From Pithys albifrons albifrons (taxonomy: Eukaryota > Chordata > Aves > Passeriformes > Thamnophilidae), in NCBI RefSeq assembly GCF_047495875.1, contig NC_092462.1:41205669-41269668 (forward strand): a stretch of DNA of 64,000 nucleotides. The letters run 5' to 3'. Numbering within the stretch: the first letter of the stretch is position 1; every line of letters begins with the position of its first letter. The position numbers were made by a program, and so were the translations under genes. Below are positions 1-15,328 of the stretch, one piece after another. A model generated the notes under the pieces. The model ran no database searches. It was not told where the DNA came from and was given only the letters and a program-made list of their open reading frames with translations.

Positions 1-3000
1 GAAGGTACTTACCTTCTTAGTTTCTCTGCCATAAATTGGAATTTGTTGAATAGCAACATTAACTCTATCCTATGCTACTTCCTCAATTTACAAACACTTG
101 AGTCATTATTCTTAGGGTTTTCAAGAGTTCTTACCAACAAAGATGGAGAAAGAATCTTTGTATGGGAAAACTCAGTACCCATTTTTACCATGTCAACATA
201 TAACTGCTCAAAAGAGAATGAAGTTTTAGTTCAGTGCCCTCAAAATGAAAACTGCGTTTGTGATGTGCAAGGTGTTCTTCCCCAATTCAAACCAAAGTAT
301 GCTTCTCATAGATGTTAACATAGCAATATAATCACTCAAGTTCCAAGCTCGTAGACCTTTCAAGTTGACAGTCAAACAGATATGATGTGCTGGATCGTTT
401 CAGTGTTTTATCTGGCAGATAGCAATAAAGTTTTATAAGCTTTTTCGAGTCATTTTTTCCATAAAATAGCATCGATGTTTTACCGACTTTTCTATTTTGC
501 ATGTTCTCTGTGGGATAAAAGGTTTCATCTCAGAATGTGTAATAAATATTCTTCTGACTTTGTGCGCATGATAAACAAGAATCACTGCCTCTAGTTGCCT
601 GCTAGAAACTGATGCCATCATCTAACTCTGTGTCTTGTCCTGGAAATGCAGCTGAGGCAAAGCAGCCACGCTGCTAGCCTGTTGTCTGGACTAGGGTCAC
701 AGTATATGACTTTCTGTTGTCTTCTTCCACAAGCTAGTTAGGAACAATTAGATGTTTTTCTTATTGAACATTGGCCATTTTTACATTCTGATAACAATAA
801 CTTTCTCCTCCTTTTCTTACACATGTCTTCCGTGATGCTGGGATACTTGTCCCAGGTCTGTTGTGAGAGCTTGTGCATGAGATCACAACTCCTCTGCCAA
901 AGACAACATTTCCCATTAAAATCAGCAAACTGATTAATTGGACTGAATCAGGTGAAACTGAAGAATTCTACATCTGAGCACCTCAGAAAGAGCAGATCAG
1001 GGATGAGCCTCTGTTGCTATTTGTTGGACTTTGGCTGCTGTTCTCAGTTCCCATGTTTCTGAGGCCAGCATTCTTTGATCATGCTCCAGTAAATGAAGAT
1101 CAGAGCATCAAAGGGAGTTAAATATGTTGGCAGTGAGTGTCACCAAGCCTGACTTTCAAGTGTGCAATGCTAAGAATATATTCAGAAATGCTCATTAAGT
1201 GAATTAGGACAGTTAGGCACCTAAGAAATTAAACCATGCAGGGAAGAAATTTGAGCACAAGATCACCTAAATCTAGAAATACTAAATATTGAAGAGAGCA
1301 AAGATATAAAGTTTTGTGCTTTTTTTTTAATTTAAGCTGGTCTTATTGACAGTTGTAAAATCATAGCTAAGAATTTATTTCTGCAAGTGATAACATATAT
1401 AGAAAATACAAGCATGAATATTTCAGGGTTGTCTTCACACTCTTTTCTGTCTGGGGTCTAGAAGCAGACTATGTTAAGATCTATGGTGCCGATACTCTGA
1501 CAACACAAAGAATACTTAGACACTCAGTGATAGAATTAGTTACAAGTCTGTTTTGTAGCTGTGTTTATGCCAAGAACAAAATTTCTCAAATAGTGTGAAT
1601 CAATAATGTGCTAGCTGGTCACCATGTGTTAGAACATTTTTAATATTAAGCCTTTAGATTTCAGTAACTTACCCTTGTATTGCTACAATTATATTTTAGT
1701 ATTTATCTTCTTTCATGTTTAAATTGTCTGTACAGTCAAGCTATGTATTCATTTTTTTATATGTTTACACATAAGTTTTAAAAATATTTTCTTTTGCAAT
1801 CCAGGACTTAAGCTTAAGCAAAAGACTTAAGTGTTGTGTCTCTGCAACATGTGGGAGAGTTTTTACAGACTCTTATTCAGTGTTTTGTTTAGAGGTACCA
1901 TAGGAAATTATTTTCATGGTTCAGATAGAATTTGGATGCACACATCCAGTATCCACACACCACTTTTTCAGGCTGTAGAGCCAATCAGTCTAATGATCTA
2001 ATGTAGTATTTAACCTGATTCTCCTTGAAGTTAGAAATAGAATGCTTATTTTCTTAATCTCTGCTTGTCAGAAGTCTGGAGACAATATTAAGAATTTCTT
2101 TCCTGCTCGTTGTGGATTAACCCAGGTAGGCAGCCAAGCCCCATGCAGCCATTCACTGTTCCCAAGTGAGGTGGGAAAGAGAATCAGAAGGGTAACAGTG
2201 AGAAGACTCATGAGTTTAACAGGTAAAGCAGAAAACGCAAGCACAAGCAAGGCCAAACAAGGGATTCATCTATTACTTCTCATCACCAGGTAGATGTTTA
2301 GCCAATTTCAAGCAATCAGGGTTTCCTCATGTGTGACAATTATCTGGAAAGACAGTACCATAACTCTGATCATCCCATTCTCCTCCTTCTCCTTCACCAG
2401 CTTTTTTGGTTGAGCACAACCTCCTGTGGTGTTGGATATCCCTTTGGTCAGCTGTCATCTCCCAGCTCCTTGTGCACCACCAACTGACTTGCTAGTTGGG
2501 CAATGTGAGAGCAGAGAAAGCCTTGACGGTGTGTAAGCACAGCTCAGCACTCACAGCCCTGAGAACAGCCCTATGGTATCAATACTACTTTGGTCACAGA
2601 TCCATTACACACACACATACTGGCTATTATGAAGAAAATTAACCATCCCAGCCAAAACAGGTACATTACGTTGCCATTATTTGGATCGTATTGATACCCT
2701 CTCATTTAATTCCTTGATCAGTCAGTCTAACACGTACTTTTAAAAACAAAAGATCCCAGAAAATATTGAGCTTTTAACCTTGACCTATTTTGCTTGAAAT
2801 AAAAGTCAATTTAAAACACCCACTGGAGAACTGCTCCTTCACACCACATTTTTAAAATGCTGAAAGCACAATGAAATTAAAATGTTTTCTCATGGGAAAA
2901 GGTATTTACACAAATATAGGAAGTGTGCAATTTTTTTCACATTCCATTCATCATCATAAATTATTTTTATCACTTTCAAAATTGCACCTTAACTAAAGGC

Positions 3001-6000
3001 TCAGAGGAAGACTGTAGGCTGTTTGGATTCTTGTTTGAAGAGGAGTTCTAGCAACAAAAATTGAGGTTGTTCAGTTCAAGACATATTGTACTTTTTTCCC
3101 TTCCAATTTTGGCAGACAGTACAATGTGAACATAATTGGAATGTAAGAAAGATAAGAATGAAACAAGATTTTCTGATACTTTTGTCATTGGTAAAGGCTT
3201 TATTCCATGTATCCATTTAATTTGTTAAAGCTCAGTCTTTATATGTGAAATACTCCCAAATTCCTGTTTATTAAAACAAAAAATCATTTTATAATTTACT
3301 TCAGGACACTCTAAGATTGCAATACTTATGAAAAATACTGTCTGAAAATAGCCCTTTGTATATATTCCAAGTCTCACTGGGTTTGTTTTCTCTAAAAAAT
3401 AGTCATTATCTTTTCCATATATTTTATGTTTATTACTGTTGAATATGATGGCTTTGCAAAGCTATGGCAGGGGGATTTATACTATATTTGCTAGTTCATA
3501 CATCAACAAAATTGCTAAGTTGCAATTGAAAATTCATGTCAGCTGCTCTGAAGTTAGGAAGACTTTTCTCTTAAAATTTATATTAAATTTTCAGGACACA
3601 TGATCCGTTTTCCACAGTGGCAGAAAAGAAAGAACATTTTCACAGTGACCTGAAGGAATCATATGTGCAAGTAATAGAGGTACAATGACCATAGATCTCT
3701 AAAGTGCTTTTTTACATTTAGTATTCAACATACAATCAACACTTCCATATGGTTTAGAGAAATAAAATTGCATTTCACAGCATAGTAACATGTCAGTCCA
3801 GCAGTAACTGTAATAAATATTTTATTACAGATAATCTACATCTCATTTAGACTTTAGGAAAGATACACAGTTTATGAACACATCATATATCACAATGCAA
3901 AGAGGAAAATAATGATGAAGAAAAGAAAAAATATCATCTATCATATCCTGGATTGCTTTTTGAAGCCACTGTGGTATTCTGTAATAATAATTAAACAATT
4001 ACAAAATAAAAACATTTGATTACCAAATTCTTCATAATCTGTTCTCATTGCAGAATCCTGGCTCTTCAGAGACCCATTCACATAACATCACATAGAAAGC
4101 TGAAGGTAAGATAAAACATCCTACGGCCTCAAGCTCTGGTGGGACCTGTGTATTGTATTGGTGTTTTTAAAATGACACCTTACACTTTAGCTGGCAGAAT
4201 ACAGCAAACTACACAATCACAACAGGCCAGGGTGTGCTCTGTATACAGTTTTCTACTGACTTGACCATTATCAATAATTTACACTGCTGTATCTAATTTA
4301 TTGTTGTTGCAATAGAAGTGTGGGTCAAAATATAAAATGGAATAAATTCATGAAGTTCAAACTTTAACAGACAAATGTTTTGTTCGAGAAGGAATATTCA
4401 GGTTGATAAATTCTCTGCCCTTCTACCAGACTCATCAAGAATAGAACATAATTGAATAAATAATAAAATTCTTAAAGTGTCTCAATAAATCTCTTGTGAG
4501 CACCCTCAAGCTTCCACAAGAAACTGCTGCTGCCTATGTGTGCCCTATTGTGATGCTTTTTAATGACAGCCCTCTTTAGATTAATACTTGCAAATGTAAT
4601 TTGTCACCATGACCTCAGCTCAGCTGAAAGCACATGAGGTAGCAGAGCTCTGAACTGGTGTCCACTCAGAAATGTTTGAATTTGACAGTAATCTGCCTGT
4701 GAGCAAACCTTAATCTGTCTGATCAGTACTTACATAGCAACTGTACTGTATTGAACAACTACATGGAGTTTGGATTTTTTTCCTTTAATTTTTAGCTCAG
4801 TGATTTTTCTCAATGGTAACCAAAGCCAAATAATTTATAGCTTGTGAACCTCACAAAAGAGCCCATTTACAACTGTATTCTGCATTTTGTGACACCAAAT
4901 GGAAACTGTGTTCTTCTATATGACTACAAAAGATTTTAGAACAGTGATCAGAAATGTGTTCTGCTCGTTAATGTTTGTACAGTAGCTGCCTTAAAAGAGC
5001 TACAGTTTCCTAGAGCAAATCATTCAGAATTCCACTACGCTCTTCAAGTTTAATAGGTTGAGCTCTTTGAGTTCTCCTACCTCCTCCTGATTGATGGTTT
5101 GTTTCTCCTTTTAATACAAAATTCAGTAAAATTTCCCACAGTGGAAAGGTTCTTTTAATTATAAAACACCAGCATGTGGGAATGATTCAATTTACACATC
5201 AGAAAAGTTCAGTTACTTGACCATAATTTATTTTTTTGTGCTGATCATTTACAGACCACAGATTCTTCTTCCCCTGCCCCCCTCCCCTTCTCACTTGCTC
5301 TCGTTCTATGTAAAAGAATAAAAATCTCAGTAAGCTGGAAATGGCTTTAGATATTGTATCACTTAGTCATCAAAACTAGAGCCTTCATTATCAGATTTTT
5401 TTTTACCAGCTTTTATCCCTTTCTCATTTCTTAGCTCTGTTGTCATATTTAATTTAAATGTATTCTGCAATTGCTGAGTAATACATTTTTTCCTTGTATC
5501 TGACAAAAGGACACTGTAGGGACAGATATGATATCTTGCTCATGGAACTGTGAACATAAGAGATATTCCAAAAAAGGATATTTGCAGTTCTAATGTTGCA
5601 TATGACACAACTAACCAGCTCTTTATTTTTCTTTTATATATGTATATAATTAAGTAGGTAATACTGAAATAATGCTCTGGAACAGATGGGAGATTTTTGT
5701 ATTTCAATGTACTTCCTCTATGGAGTACTAATTGTTTTTCTTGGTTTATTTTCAGAATATACCTTAGGACTTTCATTCATTGATAAAGTAGTTTTTAATG
5801 ACAAAGCTTTGTAGATTCTGGATATGATTTTCTTAGCAAAATCAGAAAATTTAATCTTAATTTGTACTCATTATGAGAATAAGAGAAATAAGCAATAAAA
5901 ATGTCTAGTATACCATTTATACAAATAGTTTTAAATATGTTTATAGATATGTTCTTAAATTATTTTTGTTTTCATCAAATGTGGTCTGTTACTAAGAACT

Positions 6001-9000
6001 ATTAGATTAGATTGTGGCCATTTCAGACTGAAAAAGTACCTGTAGGGAATTGTAGGTATGCATCATTTATTCTAGGTTGTATTTATAATTTTGGTTCAGC
6101 TGAATACTTAAGAATATTTATTGATTGGCTACTTGTTGCCACACACATATGATCACAATGTCTATAATACTGAAATACATTATTGCTACTTCCTTGCTCT
6201 CTTAGCATATAATTTAGTCTGTTTTCCACTTTGGAAGGAATGTATTGCATGTTACTCTGGTAAAATATGTAAAACTTTGGGTCAGGGTCATTTCTTCTAA
6301 TCCTTTTCAGGTATTTGAAAGGTGCTCCTACTTTACCCTGGCCTAAGTATTTAAACTAAAATCCAGTGTGAATGTGTGTTCTGTAGTGTGCCTATGAAAG
6401 AGACACTAAAAGGCTATTTTTGGAATATCTGCACCTGTCTCTGTTTGGATATGCTTTTATGTAGAAACACAAATGTATCCCTGGATAAGATCTAAGAGCT
6501 GAAACTAGCATGTTCTTGTATAAGAAACCAATGTAAGATGTTCTCTTCTATTGTTCCATTTAGCCATCACAGGCTAAAGGAAGCCAGCTTGATTTTACAA
6601 ATTTAAATTTCTACTACTGCAGCTTTTTCTAATTCAACTGTACTTTACAGTATCCTGCTCAGTAAAGGGAACAATTCTGATCACATGAGGACAGCAATAA
6701 CCAAGATCAACCAATACAGTAAAGGTCTCTCCAGTTCTTATTCAGGCAGGCATCTTAACACTAAGCACAGTCAGTATTTATTTCCAGAAGTTAATATTTA
6801 AAATTCTTTATGATCTCTGAATAAGCACTGGACCTTTATACTTTCCATCTGAGTGGCATACTCTGCTAAGTAGATGATCATGCACATGATCTCTTACATA
6901 TTCTTACGTCTTACTTTTGGCTTTAATGGAATTGAACTCCTCTCTTCTTCTGCATCAGTACAACTGAAGCCATGAATAGACTGTTGTTTAAATGGCTTCT
7001 AAGGTTGGTACACTATCTGAATATCTCGTGTCCTGAAAGATGTGACCAACCACTCATCACTGCTGCTGCTGGAGCCGCAGGTGTCCTGTGATGATGCACC
7101 CTATTCTTCTTGGACATCTTTTGGTAGATAATTGCTTTCAGGTCTGTTTCATTTGCCAAGTTAGCCATGTAGTGTTATTCTCAGTAGGTCTGTGTTCCTG
7201 CAGTTGTCAGAAATTTCCAAGAATGTAAATCCTACTTTAGGGATGAAAAATAAACAAAAAGGCCCTGATGTCCGTTGGAAGCAATTTTTGAATAATTTTA
7301 CAATCTTGTTCTTCCAGACCGTTATCTTGTGACTATTTACTACAGTAAACAGTAAGCTAAAATCAATAACCCTGTACAAAACTTACTAATGTCAATGGAA
7401 GTCTTGGCTCACAATTGTTATCACTACATTTTTTGTGATCATTTGTTTCCAGCATCTCTGACTTAAATACTAGCATTTTGTGCAAACTGTATTCATGGCA
7501 GTCAAATGGTGCTGAACACTGTGTTTAAGGTTGTTGTTTTAGTATTTTCTATATTCAATAGGTGTCCTGATGATACAGTTTTATGACAGAAGTTATTATT
7601 TTGACAGACTTTTTTGTTTTGGTTTGGTTTTCTTTCATGTGCATAAGAATGTTCAATGTCCATATGACTGCAATATTCTCAGACTAATACAAAGAACTTA
7701 CGGTTTCTGCTGTATTGTATATATTTTTGGACACCCAGTAAATTTTTAATTTAGTAGGTAGGGATTACAGTGACCTAGTCTCTCCTGTTGTAATTTGGCT
7801 CTCTCTCTACACTACCTGCTACAGCATCTCCAGTCCTTGCATCACTGATATGAGAATCAGATATCACAGCTGACAGCAGACCCATCTCCACAGTACTACA
7901 CATATTTTATTCTTTTGTTGTGTGTTTTGATTTGGTGTTTTGTTTTGTGTTTTTTTACAGTTAACCATCTCTATGGGTACTGTTTAAATGCTAGTATGAT
8001 TCCTCCACATTGCTATTGAGTTTTTGTCAGCCTACCTATGTATTTATGAACTGTAGAGAGGCATGCCAGTGGTAGTATTTTTTCAAGTTGTCCTCAGTAG
8101 AATAAACAGGTACTGTACTCAGTCTTTAGAATTGTTATCTACTCGCAACAATCAGTCACCATGTCATTGGATGGATATTTTCATATTTTCAGATGCTTCT
8201 AGCATCTTTACACAAAAGTGCACTGACATATTAATTTTAAATCTGAGAAGTTATTTCTTAAAGAAAAAAAATCTTAGCCACTGGTAGGCAGTGATTGAAG
8301 ATGAGTTTGGAATCTTCTCTCCATCAAAGCCAAAGTCCGCTTCCAAAGTCCTGAGCTGAGAGTCACTTTAGCTTGGGAGTCTCACAGGTCTGAATTTCTG
8401 GACATAATTGTCTTTCTGTACAGACAACTTCTCGCTCTTTCCATTCAAAATCCAATATAGGGTTATTGATGGTGTTGATTTCTGTTTTTAGAAAATTATT
8501 TCCTTGAAAGTGGAAGAACTTCTGGGTCCTTCTCACAACCAGGTATCTCTCTTCTGAACAGCAGAAGGAAGCTTCATGATTTAGCCCAGTGCTTTGTGTA
8601 AATAGTTCTAGAAATCTGGACTAGAGCCATGGTTCTTTTCTCCTGGTCAAATTCCATCATTTTAAGGAATTTGGAGTACCTCCAGTGTACAGCCCCTGTT
8701 GAAAACTTCTTCTTGAGATGTATTAATTTATTAATTCAATCTCTCAAGACAAGGAAGGTACTAAAGCTATTAAATTTTAGTATGTTATCATCACAATCAA
8801 CATGATAGTTCTAATCAGAAGTGGCCAGAGTCAGTAATTACCTCAATTTTGCGAGGCTATTAAGCAGAGCTCCTGAGCACTTCTAACTTGACCTGTAAAA
8901 CTCAGATGGCCTCAGGTGTAAAGTGACTGCTAAAACACATTCCTGTTTTGCCACATAAGCAAGACCCTGAGGCTCTTGGGATTCCAGCAGAAAGCGGAAA

Positions 9001-9161
9001 TTAGTCCTTATTCTTGAGCCTCGGCACAACCTGCTGGTGTAGCCATAAGCAAGAGGCAGGAGCAATAGAGTTAGTGCTGTTTCATCAGGGCAGGGCTGAC
9101 CTAATGCGTACAAGTCATAAAGTGACTCACTGTGAAGAGTTCTGGGAAATTTATTCTCTGT
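1..9161. other. AT-rich intergenic stretch, no gene seen
   Basis: Both strands carry only short open frames (under 100 codons) with no recognisable domain and no convincing acceptor-ORF-donor arrangement. CpG is rare. Small items inside are a short CA run near 2610-2622 and an imperfect hairpin at 1073-1113 (arms of 11 bp with a 2-nt bulge). A short GC-richer patch at 7060-7095, with a CTG run and GGAGCCGCAG, stands out from its surroundings but cannot be assigned. The stretch could be intergenic or part of a very long intron of a gene outside the window. Confidence 0.6.
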
Positions 9162-9270
9162 AGATGTGGCACTTAGGGTCATGGTTTAGTGGTGCAGGTG
9201 GCAGTACTGGGTTAGCAGTAGGACTTGATGATCTTAAAAGTATTTTCCAACCTAAATGATCCTGTGATTA
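9162..9270 (+). mobile_element. CR1 LINE fragment, 3' end (truncated)
   Basis: The stretch contains TGGCACTTAGGGTCATGG, then GGTTTAGTGGTG, GGACTTGATGATCTTAAAAG, TTTTCCAACCTAAATGAT and CCTGTGATTA, in that order. This is the typical 3' end of an avian CR1 retrotransposon, normally closing in short ATTCTATGA-type repeats. Only the last roughly 110 bp is readable. CR1 copies are usually 5'-truncated by incomplete reverse transcription, so no reverse transcriptase is expected and none is seen. The 5' boundary is approximate, because similarity fades upstream of 9162. The copy is moderately diverged, so it is not recent. Confidence 0.88.
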
Positions 9271-12200
9271 TTTTTTTCCCTGAAAACAAGAAAACTTGAC
9301 TTTGTCCTTAGGAACTATTTCTGTCTTTAATGGCACAATTCTCCTTTGGGACATAAGCAGAGATAACAGGCAAAGTTATGGGTTCCTTCTTAGGGTACAC
9401 AGCAATGGGGAAAATGCTAACTAGGGAGGTGCTACATCAGTACAATCCAGGACTTTCAGTACTGTCCTTTAAGACCCTTTACTGTTTGCCAAATACTTGC
9501 TTTTAGTTCTATGGCTTGTTGATATTAACAGAGATGTTATTAAATCCAGAATCAGAGAGTAAATATCTCAGGTGATAAAATATAGAAGATTTTGTCATTG
9601 CTGGTCTGTAAAAAATTTATACTAGCTGGATAGTGGAATAGTAACACATTACTTTCTATGCAGAAAAACATGAGTATTTTTCAGGAAAAAATGTTTACAA
9701 TTAAATAGAAGTTTAGTTTTGTCACATATTATTCATACTCTTGAATTACATAGGGTGGAGCTTCTGAGTAGTGTATTACATTAAAAAAGAGCAGGAAAAT
9801 ATCCTTTAATAAGTCTCCTTTTTTTTTCTTTTTTTTTTAATTTTCATTTGTTCATACTGTTTATCACTTGCATGCCAAAAAAAAAGAAGGCAACGAAATT
9901 AAGATTTTCTTGGTTTCTTAAGAAAAATGTTAAGAAAGGTTGACAGTTTCACTTTTGCGGCATAGTAATAACATGTCTAAAGTACCCCAACTGATGCTGT
10001 AAGTATTGCAGCCCTGTTATTTGAAGAGACTCAATTATTTTTGAACAACTGAACTATAGGTTCAAACCGCTTTTTTTTATTTCCCTTCAAGAGACAAAGA
10101 TCCCTTTCTTGTGGTTTGTTAGGATTCTTTGAATTACTTTTTAAGGCTAATTTGTGGTAGATTTTTGTACTGTGATTTTTATTTTTATTTAGTCTACTAA
10201 ATCCATCTAACCTATATAGCCTGAGGGAGCTAAGTCAGGAAGCATAGAAAGCAAGAACACCTGAAGTTGGTACTTCAAGCTGAACCAGAAGCTAGTAGAA
10301 CAAAACTTGTCAGCAAGTATTTTTGTTGAAAGAACTAAGAACTTTGTTTAATTTTTTCCCCAGCATTCCACTTTTATGTTGTAAAAAAATAAAAGGGATT
10401 TCCCTACGTTTTGTGTAAAATAAGAAACAACATTTGATTTTTTGCTGGTTTGATGTAGTTTAACAACCTGTGTAGGAAGTGGTAGAGTTTGCTGAAGCTA
10501 AGATTTGACCTCCAGATCTATTCTGAAGAGGTTTGAGACATTTTCTTCATTGAACAGTGATAGAAAAGGACATTTTCACACATGCTACACTTCTGAGTTG
10601 ATGGCAAACTGGTCTCAGGTTCAGTCATCATCCGTATCCTTTTCTTCAGCATCAGAGAGATATAGAGAAGAGGCTGTCCACTGGCTCAGTATGCCTGAGG
10701 CTACTGTACAAATTATGTTGTTCAAAAAACTCATTTTAACAAACAGAAAGGTGAATGGAAGGTTTATGTGTGTCAGAGAGACGGTCATCGGCCAGATTTT
10801 GTTTTGGTAAGAAAAAGCCAAATAAGAACAGATCCTTTGAGTGACACAAGTCAATGAACCAGGTGAAACTCGGCATAAAATAAGAAACTGGTTGGTTACA
10901 CACAGACTACAGAGACTTCCCCAAGAATTCTTCAGCAGTTTATAAATTAATAGTAAGTACCAAAATCCAGGTGTACAGAACATGTGTAAGATACAGGCTC
11001 CATGTTAAAATTTTAATATACTTGATAATAGCTGTGTCAGACACTATAAAGCAGTGTAAAATGTATGCTTCATTTATTCATTTGTTATCAACTAGCCACA
11101 TGGGTAGTGTAGTTTATATAAAAGTAGAGATCTTCTACAGGGTCCTACTGAGTTTTGGTAGTCTCCAAAAATTGCAGCTCCAGCACATGTGAAGCTGAAT
11201 GTGAATGCACAGTCTGATCAAAATTTGGTTTTTCAAGTGGAATTTCAACGCGTGCTATTTCACACCAAAATTGTGAGCAACAATGTTAACTCACTGGTTT
11301 TAAAAGAAAAAAAAAGTTGAAAGAGTGAAGGATTGTATTCCTCTGTTCTACTTATTACAGTTGATGAAGGTAGTTATGTATTTAGTCACTGAGACTGAAC
11401 CTGCTGCAAGAGGCAATACAAGCTACCTTCCACAAATATCTAAAAATATGGTAACTGTGCCTGAGTACACAAGCTCCAGGTGTGATTTTGGAGACTTCAC
11501 AAGTATTCCTATTACTGAGTACATATCTATCATGTGGGAAAAAAGGTCTAATCTGAGTTGTAAATGCTGAGAATTGCATGTCATTTCCTTTTGAGTGATA
11601 AATGCTCTTTTGTCTATGTAGATTTTGTTATATGTTTTTCACAATAATTCCTAACAGTGTGCTGTATCATTAAAATATCAAAATCTAATAAGTCAGCTGG
11701 CAATAAATGGAAAAAATAGAAATACATAGCAAAGATTAGTGATATCTAAAAGTGGTTTATAGGTCCTAGTGGGATTCCTCCTTTTTTAACAACAAAGTGC
11801 AGAGTGAAAGAATATGCACAGCTTTCTTTGTCTTCCTATTTCTTTTGATCTGAAAGAACAATCAGATAAGGCTGATTTCTGAAGACAGTTCAGAATGAAC
11901 AGATCTCAGTTGCCCCCAGTGATAACCATCATTGTCAACAGGAGGCATTCCAGGTACTGACACTAGAGCCTTAAATGTTCAGATACTGAACATTTTATCT
12001 TTTATTTTAAAAACTACTGCTGGGAACTCTCTTTATAGAATGCAATGGATGATGAGTATTTAGAAGAAGAATGAACCCTGAAGGAGAATAAAGCCCAAGC
12101 CTCAGAGACTGCCACTGAACACCAGAAGGACAGAATAATTTAAGGTTATGGTGGGGAATTTCATGCACACAGAAAACACAAAGCTGTGAAAAATGGAAGG

Positions 12201-15200
12201 ATAGAACTCAGGGGTTACAGGCTACAAAACAAAAATTAAAATAATTTTAAGGCCCTGGCCCTAATGAACATTTGTCCAGATCAGAGAATCGTTGAACGTT
12301 CTGTCAGAGTTCAGCAAAACTAAATGCTTCTTCACCGGGAAGGCTCAGAACTGGAGTATCTTGAAGTGTTGATAATGAAAGTTGAGGTATCTGGATTAAC
12401 CCAGTCCACAGAAATGCTAATAGCTGCCTTCTGTAACCCATGTCATTTAGCAAGTGTTATCAGTCCCTCTAAGCACAATCTTCAGCTCTCAATTTTTGAA
12501 GAAAATACTGATTTTTGACACTGTGTGACAGTTTGTGTTTTACATGACTCACGTGTGTTGTACAAAGCTCACTGAACAAGGCACAATCCCAGGCAGTGTG
12601 CTACAAAAACCGATTATTTACAAATATAAGAATTGTAATATTTTTCTAATGTAAGTGTATTTATATCTTGCCTGCTGCAAAATGCTGCTGATTATTTTTT
12701 AAGTTAGTAGTTAACTATCTTTATGATTATCATAGTATTGGTAGTTTAACATACCCTGAAAATATAAATACTATTATCATTAATGAAGGATAACTGACTT
12801 CGAATGAGCAGATGCCAATGAATTACTAAGCAAAGGGGTTTTATGTGCTTATCACTGCCACTGCAAAATACATGTTATTCCTTGTCTAGTCTGTTTCCAA
12901 ATAGTTTGCTCTGTCTACTAATCCCACTTACAAACTGCATTTAAACACATTAACTCCAGTCCTCCAGCTGGTGCCATTGTGTTTTCATGGGTTTTGGATA
13001 AATGCCTTCTGATTTTAGTCTCACAACTGGGGCAGAGTTCAGTTTGGAGAGTTTCCAAATAGGAGCTTCATTGACATATGTGTTCCCCTGACACGGAAGA
13101 GAAATTTGGGGTAGTTAGAGATTGACTCAAATCATACCGATATTTATGAACAAGTGGGCAACACACTTCTTTTGTTTAAATCTTAAAAAGTCTTAAAATT
13201 ATCTAATTTTCACTAATAGCTAGTCAGACTTGAGTAGAAGGTAGTGAATCTTGTAGCCCAGCAGGATTTTTCAGGGTGTTGATACAGTGAATGCAGGTGC
13301 TGATGAACTGATGACCAGGTTTGTGGCTGTGGATGCCTGTGAGTGGTGAAGAAGACAGATCAAAGTCACAGACATTGAGAAGTACAACTAAAGGTCTCTT
13401 CTCTTCTTCCCCCTCCAATACTTTGATTTAGTCCTTGATCTTTTCACCAGTTTCTACTTGTGTGAGAAGGGCATGGTTTTTAGGACACATTCAGTATGTA
13501 TCTTTGGTTTGGCTGTAACTATAACCACTCTTGAGGCCACATTGCCCAGTTTCCTAAGTGTACAGAAATGCCTGTTTTTCCTCTGAGTTTCCTTTATTGG
13601 TAATTTACTGCCAGTTCTGACCTGCAAGGAAAATGCAGCTTTTACTCGTATCCCTCAAAATAGATGCAAGTCTTTCTGCAGGAAGATCAAGGGAAGTAAG
13701 TTTAGGAAGCACCAGATTACTTTTGGGAACTCCATGTGTGTTTCTCTGGGGTCCATTTTTTTCTACCACCCAACAGTGATATATGACAGATAATGTTCCA
13801 GGAGGACAATTTTAAACAAAGAGTTGGATGTAATGTGAACATTATTGCTTGTCACACTTCACAAAAAAAATCTTATAGTGGTGGCAGGTGTGGAATATGA
13901 TTTCTTATTTGTGTATCTTAAAACAATTTTTTCGAATGCAAATATAATGTACCAGGTGAAAAGAAAGTCAAATTAATACTACTTTTACTTATTGTTATTT
14001 CTAAAACAGTTTCAAAACAGGTGTGCATGAAGGCAATTGAAAACACTGTATAGAAAGCATATGTGGGAAACACCTGTAAACTTTAAGATGGGCTCTAGGT
14101 TACATAGAATTCCATTTCTGATAGTGAAACATGTTAAACTTAAACACTTAAACTGTGTTCTCTTTAAATAAACATAATCCAAATTCTAGCCAGCTGGGAC
14201 CTTCAGAACCTTTACAAGATTTTTGTGTATTGTACAGATAAGCTTGACCATTGTGCTGGTGTTCTCTACTGCTAGAAAATGTACACCTTTAGGTAACTGG
14301 AGATTGAAACTGGTTTGTGAGCTTATATAAAACTAGAGAGCTCCATCTCACATTTAAAGTATGTGCAGCAGAAACCTGATGCAAAAGAAAACACATTTTC
14401 ACATATATTTTCCCCTAAAAATGCCAAAGCTTGCTTTCTGTAGGTTTTTATCAGTGACACTGATCTGAAAGCCCACCTTGCTGATCTTTTTTCATAACTG
14501 CAATGCCTACATCTTGCTTTAATTTTTATGTAAAGTTATACAGTGTTGACATGTTCTGTAGCCCTTCTATGACAGGACAGTATGAAAACCTTTCTTTCCA
14601 TGCCTACTGAAGAAATCATTGGGGTTAAATGACAGGGCTCTACCAGTGATTTGCCTGTCACAGACGACTGTAAATTGTAGCCTGTCTCCAGGATAGTGTT
14701 TAGACACATTCTGAGATTAATGGTTTTGCATAGACACTTTTGACTTCAAATGATTTTGAGACAAGCTCCATCAAGAAGATTCTTCCAGTCTGAACCCAAC
14801 TGAAAATGCCTTACATTTCAGCTGTGTTTATGTGTAACTTTGTTGGTACAGAACAGACAGAATATGATATAAAAATAAAATGGTGTCTCATGTTCCAGAC
14901 TACATAAAAATTTTCACCTCTGCTTTAACTCTTTGTGACAGATTTCTTTTTTTTTAATGGTAGTTCTTAACACTTTCAAATAACAGGCAGCAATGAGACT
15001 TTTTGTTTACATGACTGAGCAGGTCGTATTTTTCTCTGAAAGAAGTGCAGCTTGGAAGGAAGATCTGTATCCTAAATTTAGGAAAGAGGAAGCCTAGGTG
15101 TATTAATCACCTAGTAAATCCATTTAAGAATGTGCTAATTCATTCACTTTTCAGAACCTCAATTAGTAGTATGGGTTCTGCAGGAAATGAGATGTTATAA

Positions 15201-15298
15201 TTCAGGAACCCTAACTTAAGACAAAGGTAATAATAAGGTTTCTATTTTGTTTAATGTGGAAATTAGAAAATGTTTAGCAGAAGAATGCAATGAATGTA

Positions 15299-15328
15299 TG
15301 CTTTTTCACATGTGTGCTTTTTCACATG
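15299..15328. repeat. Two-copy 14-bp tandem duplication
   Basis: TGCTTTTTCACATG occurs at 15299-15312 and again, identical, at 15315-15328, separated by TG (period 16). This is likely a slippage duplication. No coding consequence is evident. Confidence 0.9.

Noticed and set aside
3138..3159. TGGAATGTAAGAAAG resembles the start of miR-1/miR-206
   Set aside because: The seed matches by chance but the flanks cannot form a precursor hairpin with a complementary arm.
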